Shown: positions 9,480 through 18,696, counted from the first letter of the stretch. The stretch: DNA of 64,000 nt from Corynebacterium casei LMG S-19264 (GCF_000550785.1 NZ_CP004350.1:3049489-3113488), one strand, 5' to 3'. Notes: a model not told the origin generated them from the sequence alone. Numbers and translations are program-made.

Positions 9480-10573
9480 TATTTATCCCCCTGGTTGCTA
9501 GAAGCCGTGTATTTCCGGATTGCCGGAATTATCTCCTCACCGATGATATCGATCTGCTTCATTACATCAGCAAATTCCACACCACCGAAATCGATCTGGC
9601 CAATGTAACGCTGGTGGCCAAAGACCTCATGCTGGTGCAGAATCTTCTCTATAACCTGCTGTGGGCTACCCAGGTTCGCAATGCTCATCGGGTCCACGCT
9701 TTGGGCATACATCTGCTTCGGCATGCCCTGGCCGTTGGTGCGGATCATGCCCTCGTTCATGTGGCTGTACGTATTTTGCAGAGCCTTTTGTGAGGTCTCT
9801 GCCACGTGGAAGAAGCCAGCGGTGGTGATGGGCAGTGTTGCCGGATCAAAACCGGCATGTTCAGCCGCTTGACGGTAGGAATCAACGGTGCGCTGGAAGA
9901 CGGAGGTGGTTCCGCCGAGGTGTGCCATGACCATTGGAACACCAGCAAGACCAGCCTTAATAGCGCTGCCTGGAGCACCACCGACCGCACGCCAAATGCG
10001 CAGGCGCTCTTCGGCAGGGCGTGGGATAACCTCGGCCTCATTGAGCGGCGCACGGAAGTTACCCGACCAGGTCACGGACTCTTCCCGGTTAATCTGCAGC
10101 AGCAGCTCGAGCTTTTCCTCATAAAGCTCCTCATAATCCCGCAAGTCATAACCCAGCAGCTCAAAAAGGCCGACACGGGATGCGCGTCCGGCTACTAATT
10201 CAGCGCGGCCATTGGAGATCAGATCGAGGGTAGAGAAGTTCTCATACACGCGCACCGGATCGGAGGTAGAGATAATTGTGGAGGAGCTACCAATCCGGAT
10301 CTTCTCCGTTGCCTGCGCAATGGCACCCAAAATTACGGCGTGCGCCTGGGAGGCAAAGTACTCTTGGTGGGATTCACCCAACCCGAAATACGCCAGGCCC
10401 GCTTGCTCAGCAGCCTGCGCGTAGCGGATGAACTCGTGTACACGCTCGCCCGCGCTAACACGGGAACCATCCTTCGGGTTAGGGAGATGATCACCGAGTG
10501 TATAAATGCCCATTTCTAGGCCTTGACCTTGGTCAAAGCCGAAATCATGCATGGGGTTTGAGGGTGCAGTCAT
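9479..10573 (-). CDS. Luciferase-like FMN-dependent monooxygenase (CE1758-like)
   Basis: 364-residue TIM-barrel oxygenase of the bacterial luciferase family, cytoplasmic. The sequence has the typical GLGESHQEYFASQAHAV, RIGSSSTIISTSDPVRV and ELVAGRASRVGLFELLGYD segments that line the flavin pocket. It depends on FMNH2, presumably from the reductase encoded directly downstream with overlapping stop/start. AAGGAA lies eight bases before the ATG. The 116-bp upstream gap holds an imperfect GTGAT/ATCAC dyad (10662-10673) but no clear promoter. The substrate is unknown. Confidence 0.88.
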   Translation of the reverse strand: MTAPSNPMHDFGFDQGQGLEMGIYTLGDHLPNPKDGSRVSAGERVHEFIRYAQAAEQAGLAYFGLGESHQEYFASQAHAVILGAIAQATEKIRIGSSSTIISTSDPVRVYENFSTLDLISNGRAELVAGRASRVGLFELLGYDLRDYEELYEEKLELLLQINREESVTWSGNFRAPLNEAEVIPRPAEERLRIWRAVGGAPGSAIKAGLAGVPMVMAHLGGTTSVFQRTVDSYRQAAEHAGFDPATLPITTAGFFHVAETSQKALQNTYSHMNEGMIRTNGQGMPKQMYAQSVDPMSIANLGSPQQVIEKILHQHEVFGHQRYIGQIDFGGVEFADVMKQIDIIGEEIIPAIRKYTASSNQGDK

Positions 10574-10689
10574 GGGAGATTCCTTAATATCTTTGTGGTG
10601 TTCTTGGTCTAATCATTCCAATGAATGACCTGACGGAACTATTCCCCTACACCCTATATATGTGATGTATCACCAACCCTGAATAGGGT

Positions 10690-11727
10690 TTAGATGGTTT
10701 CAAATGCCTTGAGCAAAACCTCGGTCTCTTCGGCCGTGGTCGCGGTGATGCGCACGCCCTCTGGGAATGCGCGCACCAAGACACCGGCTGCAGCAAAATC
10801 AGCGGCGATGTCCTGTGGCTGCTTCGGCAGGGAAGCGGCCGGAAGCCACACAAAGTTCGCTTCGGAGGAAATGGCACCCCAGGCGGCAAAGGCGGTGGTG
10901 ATGCGGTCGCGTTCGATAACGGCGGCATCGATACGCTCTTTAAGCTCTTCTTTCGCCTGCAACGCTGCCACGGCACCGGCTTGGGCCACAGAGTTCACGG
11001 AGAAAGGAATTGCCACCTTGTTCAAAGCCTCAATCAGCGAGCGCGGGCCAAAGGCATAACCCACACGCGCGCCGGCCAAACCATAAGCCTTGGAGAAAGT
11101 ACGCAGGCCCACAACGTTGTCATATTTAGCAATAACGTCGGTTCCTACCGGCTGGTTCTCGCCGCGGTTGTACTCGAAGTAAGCCTCATCCAGGCCGACC
11201 ACGACATGCGCAGGAACCTTGGCCATGAAAGCCTCAAATTCGTCATTGCTAATGGTGGTACCCGTTGGATTATTCGGGTTGCAGATAAAGATCAAGCTGG
11301 TCTTATCCGTTACCGCCGCAGCGATTGCGTCCAGGTCCACGCCCTGTTCAGGGGTCAGCGCAACTGGAACTGGGGTAGCGCCAACAACCTGCACGAAGAT
11401 GGGATAAGCCTCAAAGCTGCGCCACGGGAAGATGACCTCATTCTCAGCCGTGGTGGTGGCCTGCACCAGCTGTTGGCACAGTGCGGATGAGCCCGTGCCC
11501 ACCGCGGTCTGCTCAAAGTCCACACCCAAGTGCTGTGCCAGCTGCGTGCGCAGTTCCACCGCGCCCATATCCGGATAACGGTTAACGCCAGCGGCGGCGT
11601 CAGCCATCGCCTGGGCTGCCGATGGAAGTGGGGCAAAAGACGACTCATTCGATGACAGCTTTACCGCATCATCCATGCGTGCGCCGGGAACATAGGCCGG
11701 AAGATTATCCAGGTCTGGTCGGATCAT
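10690..11727 (-). CDS. pat: Aromatic amino acid (phenylalanine/histidinol-phosphate type) aminotransferase
   Basis: 345-residue PLP-dependent class I/II aminotransferase of the HisC branch, the size of corynebacterial Pat/HisC2. Visible are KLSSNESSFAPLP at the N terminus, the CNPNNPTG substrate loop, VGLDEAYFEY (Asp and Tyr that hold the cofactor) and TFSKAYGLAGARVGYA with the Schiff-base lysine. Pat proteins interconvert aromatic amino acids and their 2-keto acids. The gene lies 62 bases downstream of a 2-keto acid decarboxylase on the same strand, so the two could form an aminotransfer-decarboxylation route for aromatic or branched substrates. Histidinol-phosphate activity cannot be excluded from sequence. 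Confidence 0.85.
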   Translation of the reverse strand: MIRPDLDNLPAYVPGARMDDAVKLSSNESSFAPLPSAAQAMADAAAGVNRYPDMGAVELRTQLAQHLGVDFEQTAVGTGSSALCQQLVQATTTAENEVIFPWRSFEAYPIFVQVVGATPVPVALTPEQGVDLDAIAAAVTDKTSLIFICNPNNPTGTTISNDEFEAFMAKVPAHVVVGLDEAYFEYNRGENQPVGTDVIAKYDNVVGLRTFSKAYGLAGARVGYAFGPRSLIEALNKVAIPFSVNSVAQAGAVAALQAKEELKERIDAAVIERDRITTAFAAWGAISSEANFVWLPAASLPKQPQDIAADFAAAGVLVRAFPEGVRITATTAEETEVLLKAFETI

Positions 11728-11789
11728 TATCAGGTGCTACCTTTTCTTTCTCTTAAACCGCAATTGAAACCATCTTAGTCCGCAGACAT

Positions 11790-13460
11790 TTATGGATTAC
11801 GTGGACCGCGGGGACCGAAATCAAACTCTGCTGTCATCGGGCCGAAAGCCTTCAAACCTGCGGGGGCATCCTCCGGATCAAGGTGGACTTCCAGGAAGGC
11901 GCCGGCATCGGAAGACTCAATCTTGCTCAACGCCTCTTCCAGTTCACCCTCGGTACGCGCCTGGTAGGACACCATGTCCGTACCTGGCACGAATACCTTG
12001 GGCAGCTCGGCATACTGCCAGTCGGCGATATCGTTGTACTTGTCATTCATGCCCAGGATGTAGCGCTCAATGGTATAGCCCTTGTTGTTAACCAACACGA
12101 TGATGGGCTTGAGCTCCTCGCGCAAAATGGTGGACAGCTCTTGCGCGGTCAGCTGGAAGGAGCCGTCGCCGATGAACAACACGTGGCGGCGGTCGCGGTT
12201 GGCCAGCATGCTACCCAACAGTGCCGGAAGAGTAAATCCAATCGCGCCCCAAATAGGGGAGTTGATGTAGCGCGCACCCTTAGGCAAACGCTCAGGGGTG
12301 AGACCAATGTGCGAGGTGCCGGATTCCGCGATGACAGTGTCATCTTCTTTGAGGAAGCGAGCAAAACGAGGCCACATACGCGCATGCGTTAGCGGTGCTT
12401 CCTTCTCAATTTCCCACTCATCGTAGACAAACGGTTCTTTCTTCTTCTTGTGGGAAGTCTTGGTGCGGGCAATCAAGGCATCGAGAAGCTCTAGCGTATT
12501 AATGCCCAGGAAGAACTCACCACCGATGTTGACGTGCTGGTCGCCCAAGTTGATGATTGCCTCATCCGGCAAATGGTGCGTAAACGAACCGGAATTGACC
12601 TCAATAAACCGCGGATTGGTGGTAAAGAGCAGGTCAGAAGACTCAACGGTTTTCTGCACGCCCGGTGCGGAAGCCTTGCCGTTGTAGGAACCCAGGAAGA
12701 GGCCGTCGCGCTCAGAGAGCACGCCCTTGCCGGAGGTGAGCTGGGAATAAGGAATCTGGAGCTTATCCACTAAGGTGCGGAACTTCTCCGTAAAGCCATG
12801 GCGGTCGGTGTCCTGGTCAAAGAGGAAGACCGGCTTTTTCGCCTCGGCCAGACGCTCCAGAACACGGGTCACCGCTGCCTCAAGGCGCTCCTCATCAGAG
12901 CCCGGAAGCTGGGTGTTAAACGGTTCTTCCGGTACCTCAATTTCAAGGTGCGTGATATCCGAAGGGATCTGGATGTGCACCGGACGTTTTTCGCGCAGGC
13001 AGATGTGCAGCGCGCGGTCCATTTCTTCCACCACGTTCATCGGCGTGACGCGCACCGCGGCGCCGGTGAAAGGAACGATTGCGTCCAGCATGTTTTCAAA
13101 GTCGCCATCAGCCAAAGAGTGGTGCAGGTTCCAGCGGTACTCGGTGGAATACAGCGGCGGCGAACCCGCGAGGGAGACCATCGGAACGTGCTCCGCGCGT
13201 GCGCCGGCAATACCGTTGAGGGCAGAAAGCTCACCAACGCCATAGGTGGTTAACAATGCACCAACTCCATGCTGGCGGCCGTAGCCATCGGCGGCATAGG
13301 CGGCGTTGAGCTCATTGCAAGCGCCGACGAACTCAATATCCTCGGCCTCGTTGACTTGCTCGATGAAACTTAAGTTGAAGTCTCCCGGAACACCAATGAG
13401 GTGCTTGATTCCGAGGTCTTTCAACCGGCTGACAATGAATTCACCCACGGTAGTGCGCAT
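11790..13460 (-). CDS. ThDP-dependent 2-keto acid decarboxylase (indolepyruvate/pyruvate decarboxylase type)
   Basis: 556-residue enzyme that would decarboxylate a 2-keto acid to an aldehyde. The catalytic Glu lies in EFVGACNELNAAYAADG, the paired histidines of PDC/IPDC enzymes in NLHHSLADGDF, and the ThDP/Mg motif runs from GDGSFQLTAQE to VNNKGYTIE. Length and motifs fit the IpdC/KivD/PDC clade rather than acetolactate synthase. Substrate preference cannot be read from sequence; the neighbouring aromatic aminotransferase favours indolepyruvate or phenylpyruvate. AAAGGAGAG sits just before the ATG. A good promoter and a divergent PucR-type regulator lie upstream. Confidence 0.87.
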   Translation of the reverse strand: MRTTVGEFIVSRLKDLGIKHLIGVPGDFNLSFIEQVNEAEDIEFVGACNELNAAYAADGYGRQHGVGALLTTYGVGELSALNGIAGARAEHVPMVSLAGSPPLYSTEYRWNLHHSLADGDFENMLDAIVPFTGAAVRVTPMNVVEEMDRALHICLREKRPVHIQIPSDITHLEIEVPEEPFNTQLPGSDEERLEAAVTRVLERLAEAKKPVFLFDQDTDRHGFTEKFRTLVDKLQIPYSQLTSGKGVLSERDGLFLGSYNGKASAPGVQKTVESSDLLFTTNPRFIEVNSGSFTHHLPDEAIINLGDQHVNIGGEFFLGINTLELLDALIARTKTSHKKKKEPFVYDEWEIEKEAPLTHARMWPRFARFLKEDDTVIAESGTSHIGLTPERLPKGARYINSPIWGAIGFTLPALLGSMLANRDRRHVLFIGDGSFQLTAQELSTILREELKPIIVLVNNKGYTIERYILGMNDKYNDIADWQYAELPKVFVPGTDMVSYQARTEGELEEALSKIESSDAGAFLEVHLDPEDAPAGLKAFGPMTAEFDFGPRGPRNP

Positions 13461-13488
13461 TTTTCTCTCCTTTTACATCGCTCGTTAG

Positions 13489-13516
13489 ACTCTATTGTGC
13501 TTCACATCACTTTCAA
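13489..13516 (-). promoter_or_regulatory. Promoter of the decarboxylase-pat unit
   Basis: On the minus strand TTGAAA (13516-13511) and TAGAGT (13494-13489) are separated by 16 bases. This would give a leader of about 20 bases before ATG 13460. Confidence 0.55.
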
Positions 13517-13542
13517 TGTCACTAGACAAAACACGCGACTTT

Positions 13543-13560
13543 CTTCGACATATGTCGAAG
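13543..13560. promoter_or_regulatory. 18-bp perfect palindrome between divergent genes
   Basis: CTTCGACATATGTCGAAG is a perfect palindrome about 30 bp upstream of the decarboxylase -35 and overlapping the presumed -35 region of the regulator gene. It is a good candidate binding site for the divergently encoded regulator. Confidence 0.55.
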
Positions 13561-13578
13561 TGTGACAGAATTAAATTC

Positions 13579-14772
13579 ATGTCAGACTCACCAACCCCAA
13601 CGGCGGCGCAGCTCGGCCAAATCCAGACCCTGGTGGATTCCTTGGCCAGCCGTTTGCAGCGTTCCGTCCAGGTGGACACCCCGGCTTTTTACGCTTTTTG
13701 CTCTAGCCCGCAGTACGGCGAGGTGGATAATGCGCGCGTGTTCAACGTGTTGCACCGGGAACCCAATCCGGAACCCATTCCGTGGTTGGTGGACAACGGT
13801 GTGCAGGATTCCCGCGAACCTGTGCGGTTGCCAGCGCATGAAGAACTCGATCTTTTGCCACGTCTGTGCGTTCCACTATGGGACGGGGAGCGGTTGTGCG
13901 GGCACATTTGGGTCATTGATTCGCCGGAATTATCGGATGCAGATTTAAAAGTTATCACCAGTTTCCGGGAGCCCATTATCAACCACATGGTGGCGCGGGA
14001 TGAGACCTTCGTGCGCCGGGTCGCGGAGATGCGGGAGATAACGCGTGATGTCGCGCTCGGACTCGATGGCTCCCTCGCGCAGGCAGTGGATAACAATTTT
14101 CTGCCACGCCGCGGCACTATTCGCGTGCATCAACTCACCATCACTGAGGCCAACAACGCGCACCAGGAAGATGCCCCGGAGCGTCTCATGATGGAGTTGT
14201 TGCGCTTCCGGCGCCGTCGGCCGTTCCTGGTCACGGACAATCACGATGGCCTAACCATCATCGAGCGATCCGAAAGTTTGGATGCGTCGCAGTTGCTTTT
14301 CGATGAATTCCAAGCCGCCGCCATCGCCGTAGGCGCGCGCATTGTTTCACGTGGAACATCGACAATGAATGAACTTAGCGGCGCCCGCAATACTGCCCGG
14401 CGCGCGAGTTTTATGGCGACGGTGGCAGCACTTCAGGGCTTGGAATCACTGACGTGGGAAAAGGCCGGTGCCTGGCGCTTGCTGCTGGGCTGGGAGCTCA
14501 CCCGGGCAACCGTGACGGCTCTTTCACCGGCCGCGAGTGCGCTGCTATCCGAAGGTTCTGAAACACTATGGCGCACGGTGATGGAGTATCTGGACAATGC
14601 CCGCAATGTCACCGCCACCGCGGAACGGCTGTTCATCCACCGCGCGACGTTGCACTACCGGCTGGAGAAGGCACGGGAGATGATGCCCGCCAATACGCTT
14701 GACGATGGCTGGGAGTGCACCTGCCTGCACGCCGCACTGCGCCTGCATGCGGCCTTGGAAAGCACCTCATAG
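13579..14772 (+). CDS. PucR/CdaR-type transcriptional regulator
   Basis: 397-residue regulator. The C terminus has the PucR-type helix-turn-helix: YLDNARNVTATAERLFIHR then ATLHYRLEKA. The N-terminal 250 residues look like a ligand-sensing (GAF-like) region with no recognised catalytic motif. ATG 13579 is chosen over an in-frame GTG at 13495: CAGAAT (13566-13571) lies seven bases before it, which would give a leaderless transcript, and the extra 28 residues upstream would cross the palindrome. It is divergent from the 2-keto acid decarboxylase, so it probably controls that gene and itself through 13543-13560. The effector is unknown. Confidence 0.75.
   Translation: MSDSPTPTAAQLGQIQTLVDSLASRLQRSVQVDTPAFYAFCSSPQYGEVDNARVFNVLHREPNPEPIPWLVDNGVQDSREPVRLPAHEELDLLPRLCVPLWDGERLCGHIWVIDSPELSDADLKVITSFREPIINHMVARDETFVRRVAEMREITRDVALGLDGSLAQAVDNNFLPRRGTIRVHQLTITEANNAHQEDAPERLMMELLRFRRRRPFLVTDNHDGLTIIERSESLDASQLLFDEFQAAAIAVGARIVSRGTSTMNELSGARNTARRASFMATVAALQGLESLTWEKAGAWRLLLGWELTRATVTALSPAASALLSEGSETLWRTVMEYLDNARNVTATAERLFIHRATLHYRLEKAREMMPANTLDDGWECTCLHAALRLHAALESTS
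14343..14358. other. Degenerate parS-like site
   Basis: TGTTTCACGTGGAACA in the PucR-type regulator gene: one mismatch to the 16-bp consensus. Related weaker matches are 35176-35191 (two mismatches, in the P1B-ATPase gene) and 59846-59859 (in parA). ParB binding is uncertain. Confidence 0.4.
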
Positions 14773-14774
14773 AA

Positions 14775-14814
14775 AATCCAGCCTCGCTCGTTAGGGAGGA
14801 GCGGAGGCTGGATT
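14775..14814. terminator. Bidirectional terminator between convergent units
   Basis: AATCCAGCCTCGCTC (14775-14789) pairs with GAGCGGAGGCTGGATT (14799-14814) with one bulge. A-rich sequence on the left gives a T-run on the minus strand, so it can serve both the regulator and the ABC operon. Confidence 0.75.
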
Positions 14815-14836
14815 AAAGTGCGAGCGTTTCTGACTT

Positions 14837-15625
14837 CTACTGCAGCAGTGTGCGGTCGGAGGTAGCGCCCTTAATTTTCGCGAACTCGGACATGAGGTCT
14901 CGCACGGTGAGCTTCTTCTTTTCTTCCTCGGAAGCTTCGTAGATGATCTGTCCATCGTGCATCATGATGAGTCGGTTGCCCACCTGGATGGCTTGCGCCA
15001 TGTTGTGGGTGACCATCAAGGTGGTCAGGTTGCCTTGGGAGACAATACGTTCCGTCAGGGTAGTGACAAGCTCGGCACGCTGTGGGTCCAGCGCCGCGGT
15101 GTGCTCATCCAACAGCATGACATCAGGGTTGGTAAAGCCCGCCATGAGAAGGCTCAGTGCCTGACGCTGGCCACCCGACAGCAGACCTACCTTAGAACCC
15201 ATACGGTCTTCGAGACCGAGTTCCAAGCTCTCCAACTGCTCGCGGAAGAATGCCCGACGCTTAGAGTTAAGCCCCAATGACAGCCCACGGCCTTTGCCAC
15301 GCAAGTATGCGAGGGAGAGGTTTTCTTCAATCGTGAGGTTTGGTGCTGTACCCGCCATCGGGTCCTGGAAGACGCGGCCCACAACCTTGGCACGTTTGTG
15401 CTCAGGTTGCCGGGAGACGTTCTTGCCCTCGATGGAGATGGTTCCGGAATCAACAATTAACCGACCCGAAATCGAGTTGAGCAAGGTGGATTTGCCGGCG
15501 CCATTAGAACCGATCACCGTGACGAAATCGCCAGGATTGAGATGCAGTGAGACATCGACAAGCGCCTTGCGTTCGTTAGCTGTTCCGGCGAAAAAGGTCT
15601 TGGAAATGCTATCGATCTTAAGCAT
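14837..15625 (-). CDS. ABC importer ATPase (TrpZ-like)
   Basis: 262-residue ATP-binding subunit. Walker A is GSNGAGKST, the signature LSGGQRQALS, Walker B VMLLDEHTAALD, and the H-loop VTHNMAQA. It belongs to the COG1101 type found with the ABC_sub_bind lipoprotein and the adjacent permease. Its start overlaps the permease stop by eight bases, so the three genes form one operon transcribed from upstream of 17512. Characterised members in streptococci (TrpXYZ) are linked to tryptophan; the ligand here is not proven. Confidence 0.85.
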   Translation of the reverse strand: MLKIDSISKTFFAGTANERKALVDVSLHLNPGDFVTVIGSNGAGKSTLLNSISGRLIVDSGTISIEGKNVSRQPEHKRAKVVGRVFQDPMAGTAPNLTIEENLSLAYLRGKGRGLSLGLNSKRRAFFREQLESLELGLEDRMGSKVGLLSGGQRQALSLLMAGFTNPDVMLLDEHTAALDPQRAELVTTLTERIVSQGNLTTLMVTHNMAQAIQVGNRLIMMHDGQIIYEASEEEKKKLTVRDLMSEFAKIKGATSDRTLLQ

Positions 15626-16493
15626 TGGCTACCTTCCTCCCGGCAGCTTTCGGAGTCCGTCCCGTGAGCTTCGGCAGCAGTAGCGCGGCGATGACCAACA
15701 CCGCCGTAATCAGCTTCATGTCGTTGGGGTTCAGGCCCACCGTCAGCGCCACGTAGATGATCAGGCGGTAGAGGACGGAGCCCAACGCAACCGATCCAAC
15801 AATGAGCCACAGGCGACGCTGTGGGATAACAGCTTGGCCGACGATGACAGATGCCAGGCCGACCAGGATGAGGCCAACGCCCATGGAGATATCCGCGAAG
15901 CCCTGGAACTGAGCAATCAGCGCGCCACACAGACCAACCAGACCATTCGACAGTGCGAGGGTCAGCGTCTTGGTGAAGTCAGTGGAGACACCGAAAGAGG
16001 TAATCATCTGCTGATTATCACCGGTAGCACGCAGCGCCAGGCCCAGGTCGGTGGAGAGGAACCACACGATGAGCATGACCAAAGCAACCGCACCGACGAC
16101 CAAAAGGCCCACGACAAACCAGTCGTTCTTGATCTTATCCAGTGGCGTAAACACAGAATCTTGGCTCAGCAGCGGAATATTCGCGCCGCCCATAATCCGC
16201 AGGTTGATGGACCACAGGCCAATCATGGTCAAGATACCGGCGAGCAGGCCATCAATCTTGCCCTTCGTGTGCAAAAGACCGGTGATAATGCCGGCGATAA
16301 AGCCTGCAACAAAGCCCACGCCCGTCGCGATAATGGGGTTCACGCCATTGGTAATGAGTACGCCGGCGGCAGCCGCACCGGTGGTGAAACTGCCGTCAAC
16401 GGTCAGGTCAGGGAAATCTAGAACTCGGAAGGTGAGGTAGACGCCTACGGCCATGACGGCATAAAGGAGTCCGAGCTCAACTGCACCGATCAT
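15618..16493 (-). CDS. ABC importer permease (TrpY-like)
   Basis: 291-residue membrane protein with about eight or nine hydrophobic segments, of the branched-chain/ribose-type permease fold (COG4120 group). GLLYAVMAVGVYLTFRVLDFPDLTVDGSF at the N terminus is typical of this group. ATGA overlap with the binding-protein stop and overlap with the ATPase gene indicate tight translational coupling. Confidence 0.85.
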   Translation of the reverse strand: MIGAVELGLLYAVMAVGVYLTFRVLDFPDLTVDGSFTTGAAAAGVLITNGVNPIIATGVGFVAGFIAGIITGLLHTKGKIDGLLAGILTMIGLWSINLRIMGGANIPLLSQDSVFTPLDKIKNDWFVVGLLVVGAVALVMLIVWFLSTDLGLALRATGDNQQMITSFGVSTDFTKTLTLALSNGLVGLCGALIAQFQGFADISMGVGLILVGLASVIVGQAVIPQRRLWLIVGSVALGSVLYRLIIYVALTVGLNPNDMKLITAVLVIAALLLPKLTGRTPKAAGRKVANA

Positions 16494-17512
16494 ACGGTCT
16501 CAGCTTCTTCCAAAATTGCCTCTGGGATTTCAATGCCCTGAGCTTCCGCTGCTTCTGGGTTCACCACGTAGGTGAATTCCTTCGCGGTCTCCACTGGGGT
16601 AGAAGCAGGCTCTTCGCCATCTTGCAGGATGCGCAGAGCCATCTCACCGGTCTGGCGGCCCAGCTGCTCGTAATCAATACCCAAGGTTGCGGCCGCACCA
16701 CCTTCAACGGTGCCGGCCTCAGCGCCGATGACTGGAATCTGGTTGTCATTGGCAACGTTGATGAGCGAAGCAATGCCGGACACAACCATGTTGTCGGTTG
16801 GCACGTAGATGGCATCAACATCACCGAGCGCCTGCACAGCCTGCGGTATCTCCGTCACGGAGGTGACGGTCTGCGTAGTGACATCCATGCCAGATTCACC
16901 AGCCACAGTAGTTAGCTCATCCACCTGCACCTGAGAGTTGACCTCACCGGAGGCATAGACAACGCCGATGGTCTTCGCATCCGGAACCAGTTCCTTGAGC
17001 AGATCCACCTGGTCCGAAATCGGTGCGATGTCAGAGGTGCCGGTGACGTTTGCGCCTGGGGCGTCGTTGGAATCTACCAGCTCTGCTGCCTCTGGGTCAG
17101 TGACTGCGGTAAAGAGCAGGGGAGCATCCTTGATGGACTGCGCCATGGCCTGCGCCGCTGGGGTAGCAATAGCCAAGTACAGATCGTGGTCAGCGTTCGC
17201 CATCTGCTGCGCGATGGTCACCGCGGTGGACTGCTCGCCGTTGGCGTTTTGCTCATCCCATTCCACTTCGACGCCGGCGTCTTCAAACGCGGCCTTGAAG
17301 CCTGCGGCGCTGGCATCCAGTGCCGGGTGCTGCACGAGCTGGTTGATGCCGATGGAGTAGCTTTCCGCTGCGTCACCATCGCCGCCAGTGCTATCGCCAG
17401 CAGCGTCATCGCCGCTTTCCGATGAACAGCCAACCAGCACCAGTGCGGTCGCAGACAGTGCAGCAATGACTGAAGTCATGCGTGAGGGCTTGGAGATTCG
17501 ATTAATTCTCAT
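16490..17512 (-). CDS. ABC importer substrate-binding lipoprotein (TrpX-like)
   Basis: About 340-residue periplasmic-binding-type lipoprotein anchored outside the membrane. From ATG 17512 a basic, hydrophobic signal peptide ends in the lipobox LVGC. The mature part starts with a Ser/Gly/Asp-rich linker and continues with the ABC_sub_bind fold (YSIGINQLVQHPALDAS and VDAIYVPTDNMVVSG). The frame is open to 17578, but the extra 22 residues would spoil the signal peptide; AAGGAAG precedes ATG 17512. The family includes tryptophan-linked TrpX and others of unknown ligand. The trp operon and aromatic aminotransferase nearby favour an aromatic ligand, by context only. Confidence 0.85.
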   Translation of the reverse strand: MRINRISKPSRMTSVIAALSATALVLVGCSSESGDDAAGDSTGGDGDAAESYSIGINQLVQHPALDASAAGFKAAFEDAGVEVEWDEQNANGEQSTAVTIAQQMANADHDLYLAIATPAAQAMAQSIKDAPLLFTAVTDPEAAELVDSNDAPGANVTGTSDIAPISDQVDLLKELVPDAKTIGVVYASGEVNSQVQVDELTTVAGESGMDVTTQTVTSVTEIPQAVQALGDVDAIYVPTDNMVVSGIASLINVANDNQIPVIGAEAGTVEGGAAATLGIDYEQLGRQTGEMALRILQDGEEPASTPVETAKEFTYVVNPEAAEAQGIEIPEAILEEAETV

Positions 17513-17612
17513 GTTGAGAGCTTCCTTATGTGTCGAAGGGAGTTCACAGGAAACGCCGGCCGCCAATAGACGCGCCACATCGCTTCCCTATGCAAAACCA
17601 GTACGGTAGTTC

Positions 17613-17641
17613 TAAATATAGCGGTTAAGCAGGGGTTTCAA
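17613..17641 (-). promoter_or_regulatory. Likely promoter of the TrpXYZ-like operon
   Basis: On the minus strand TTGAAA (17641-17636) and TATTTA (17618-17613) are 17 bases apart, with a leader of about 95 bases. Nothing else clear was seen in the 447 bp between 17513 and 17959. Confidence 0.4.
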
Positions 17642-17959
17642 TACCTCTTCTGCAAACTTGTTCCATCCGATTTTCTACCCGTACCCACGGCTTGCGTAAT
17701 GCAAGTCACATAACATGCAGCTCATGGCTATGTCATTCTTTTATTCACAACCCGCTTTAACTGTCTTAACGGTCGGTAAGTGCTTTTAATCTCAACCCCA
17801 CCTGGGGGTATCAAAGATGCGCGCCGGATTCTCGCACTTCGTTCTCCAGCACCTTGTGCACTATAAAACCTCTCCCTATTACCGCGGTAGGAAAATAACC
17901 AACAGTCGGCCACGCGGCCCACACACGAGGGGGAAGTTTGAGACAAGACACCATAAGCT

Positions 17960-18655
17960 ATGCCGGTTTTACACCGCGACCAACCGGAGCCCACCTCGCG
18001 TGGGCTTTTGCAAATGTTTGCAGCAGGGATGCTCGGGGCGGCCGGGTGTGGATTCGCAGCTGGATTCTTAGCCAAAAGCACACGCGGCCCAGTCGGGGAT
18101 CTCATCACGCTAGGGGCCTTCTTAGGCTTTGTCCTTGCTGGTGGTGGAGTTCTCTATTTCGGGTTAGTGCGTCGCTACGGTTGGGGTTGGCAAGAGTTTG
18201 GATTCACCCGACCTACCCGTTCACTTTGGCACTTAACTTGGTGGATCCCCGCGACAATTGCAGCTGGCGGCATTAGAGCCATGCTCATCGGCACTGCACT
18301 GGGCCTAAGCCCGAGCGGCGGAAGCTCCGAGACGGCCGGCTTCCACCTCAGCATCGTTGCGAGCATCCTGATTTTTGTCATCACGGTAATCCTTGCGCCC
18401 CTTTTCGAAGAAATTGTCTTCCGACGCGTGCTCATGGACTGGCTTGATGCCCGATTCTCTACCTGGATTGCAGCGACAGTAACGACGGTAGCGTTCACCG
18501 CCGCCCACATCTCACCAGCCATCATGCTCTATATAGTGTTTTTGGGTACTTCCTTGATTCTTGCGCGCTTGTGGTTCGGAAGCTTGTGGGGATCATTCCT
18601 TGTCCATGCCGCCAATAATGGGCTCGTTACCGCAATAGCCCTGTTGGCTCTCTAA
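17960..18655 (+). CDS. CPBP-family intramembrane metalloprotease
   Basis: 231-residue membrane protein with about six hydrophobic segments. The three CPBP (Abi/CAAX-protease) motifs are present: EEIVFRRVLMDWL, the His motif FTAAHIS, and FLVHAANNG near the C terminus. Members are prenyl-protein or intramembrane proteases, or of unknown function. No good ribosome-binding site precedes ATG 17960; an internal ATG at 18014 is an alternative. It stands alone between the divergent ABC operon and the trp control region. The substrate is unknown. Confidence 0.8.
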   Translation: MPVLHRDQPEPTSRGLLQMFAAGMLGAAGCGFAAGFLAKSTRGPVGDLITLGAFLGFVLAGGGVLYFGLVRRYGWGWQEFGFTRPTRSLWHLTWWIPATIAAGGIRAMLIGTALGLSPSGGSSETAGFHLSIVASILIFVITVILAPLFEEIVFRRVLMDWLDARFSTWIAATVTTVAFTAAHISPAIMLYIVFLGTSLILARLWFGSLWGSFLVHAANNGLVTAIALLAL

Positions 18656-18696
18656 TCGCAGCCCAACACCCGGTCCGGAAAGGACATAACACTCAA

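Noticed and set aside
10661..10674. TGTGATGTATCACC considered as a GlxR (cAMP receptor) site
   Set aside because: Spacing between TGTGA and TCAC is four rather than six bases, and the right half is incomplete.
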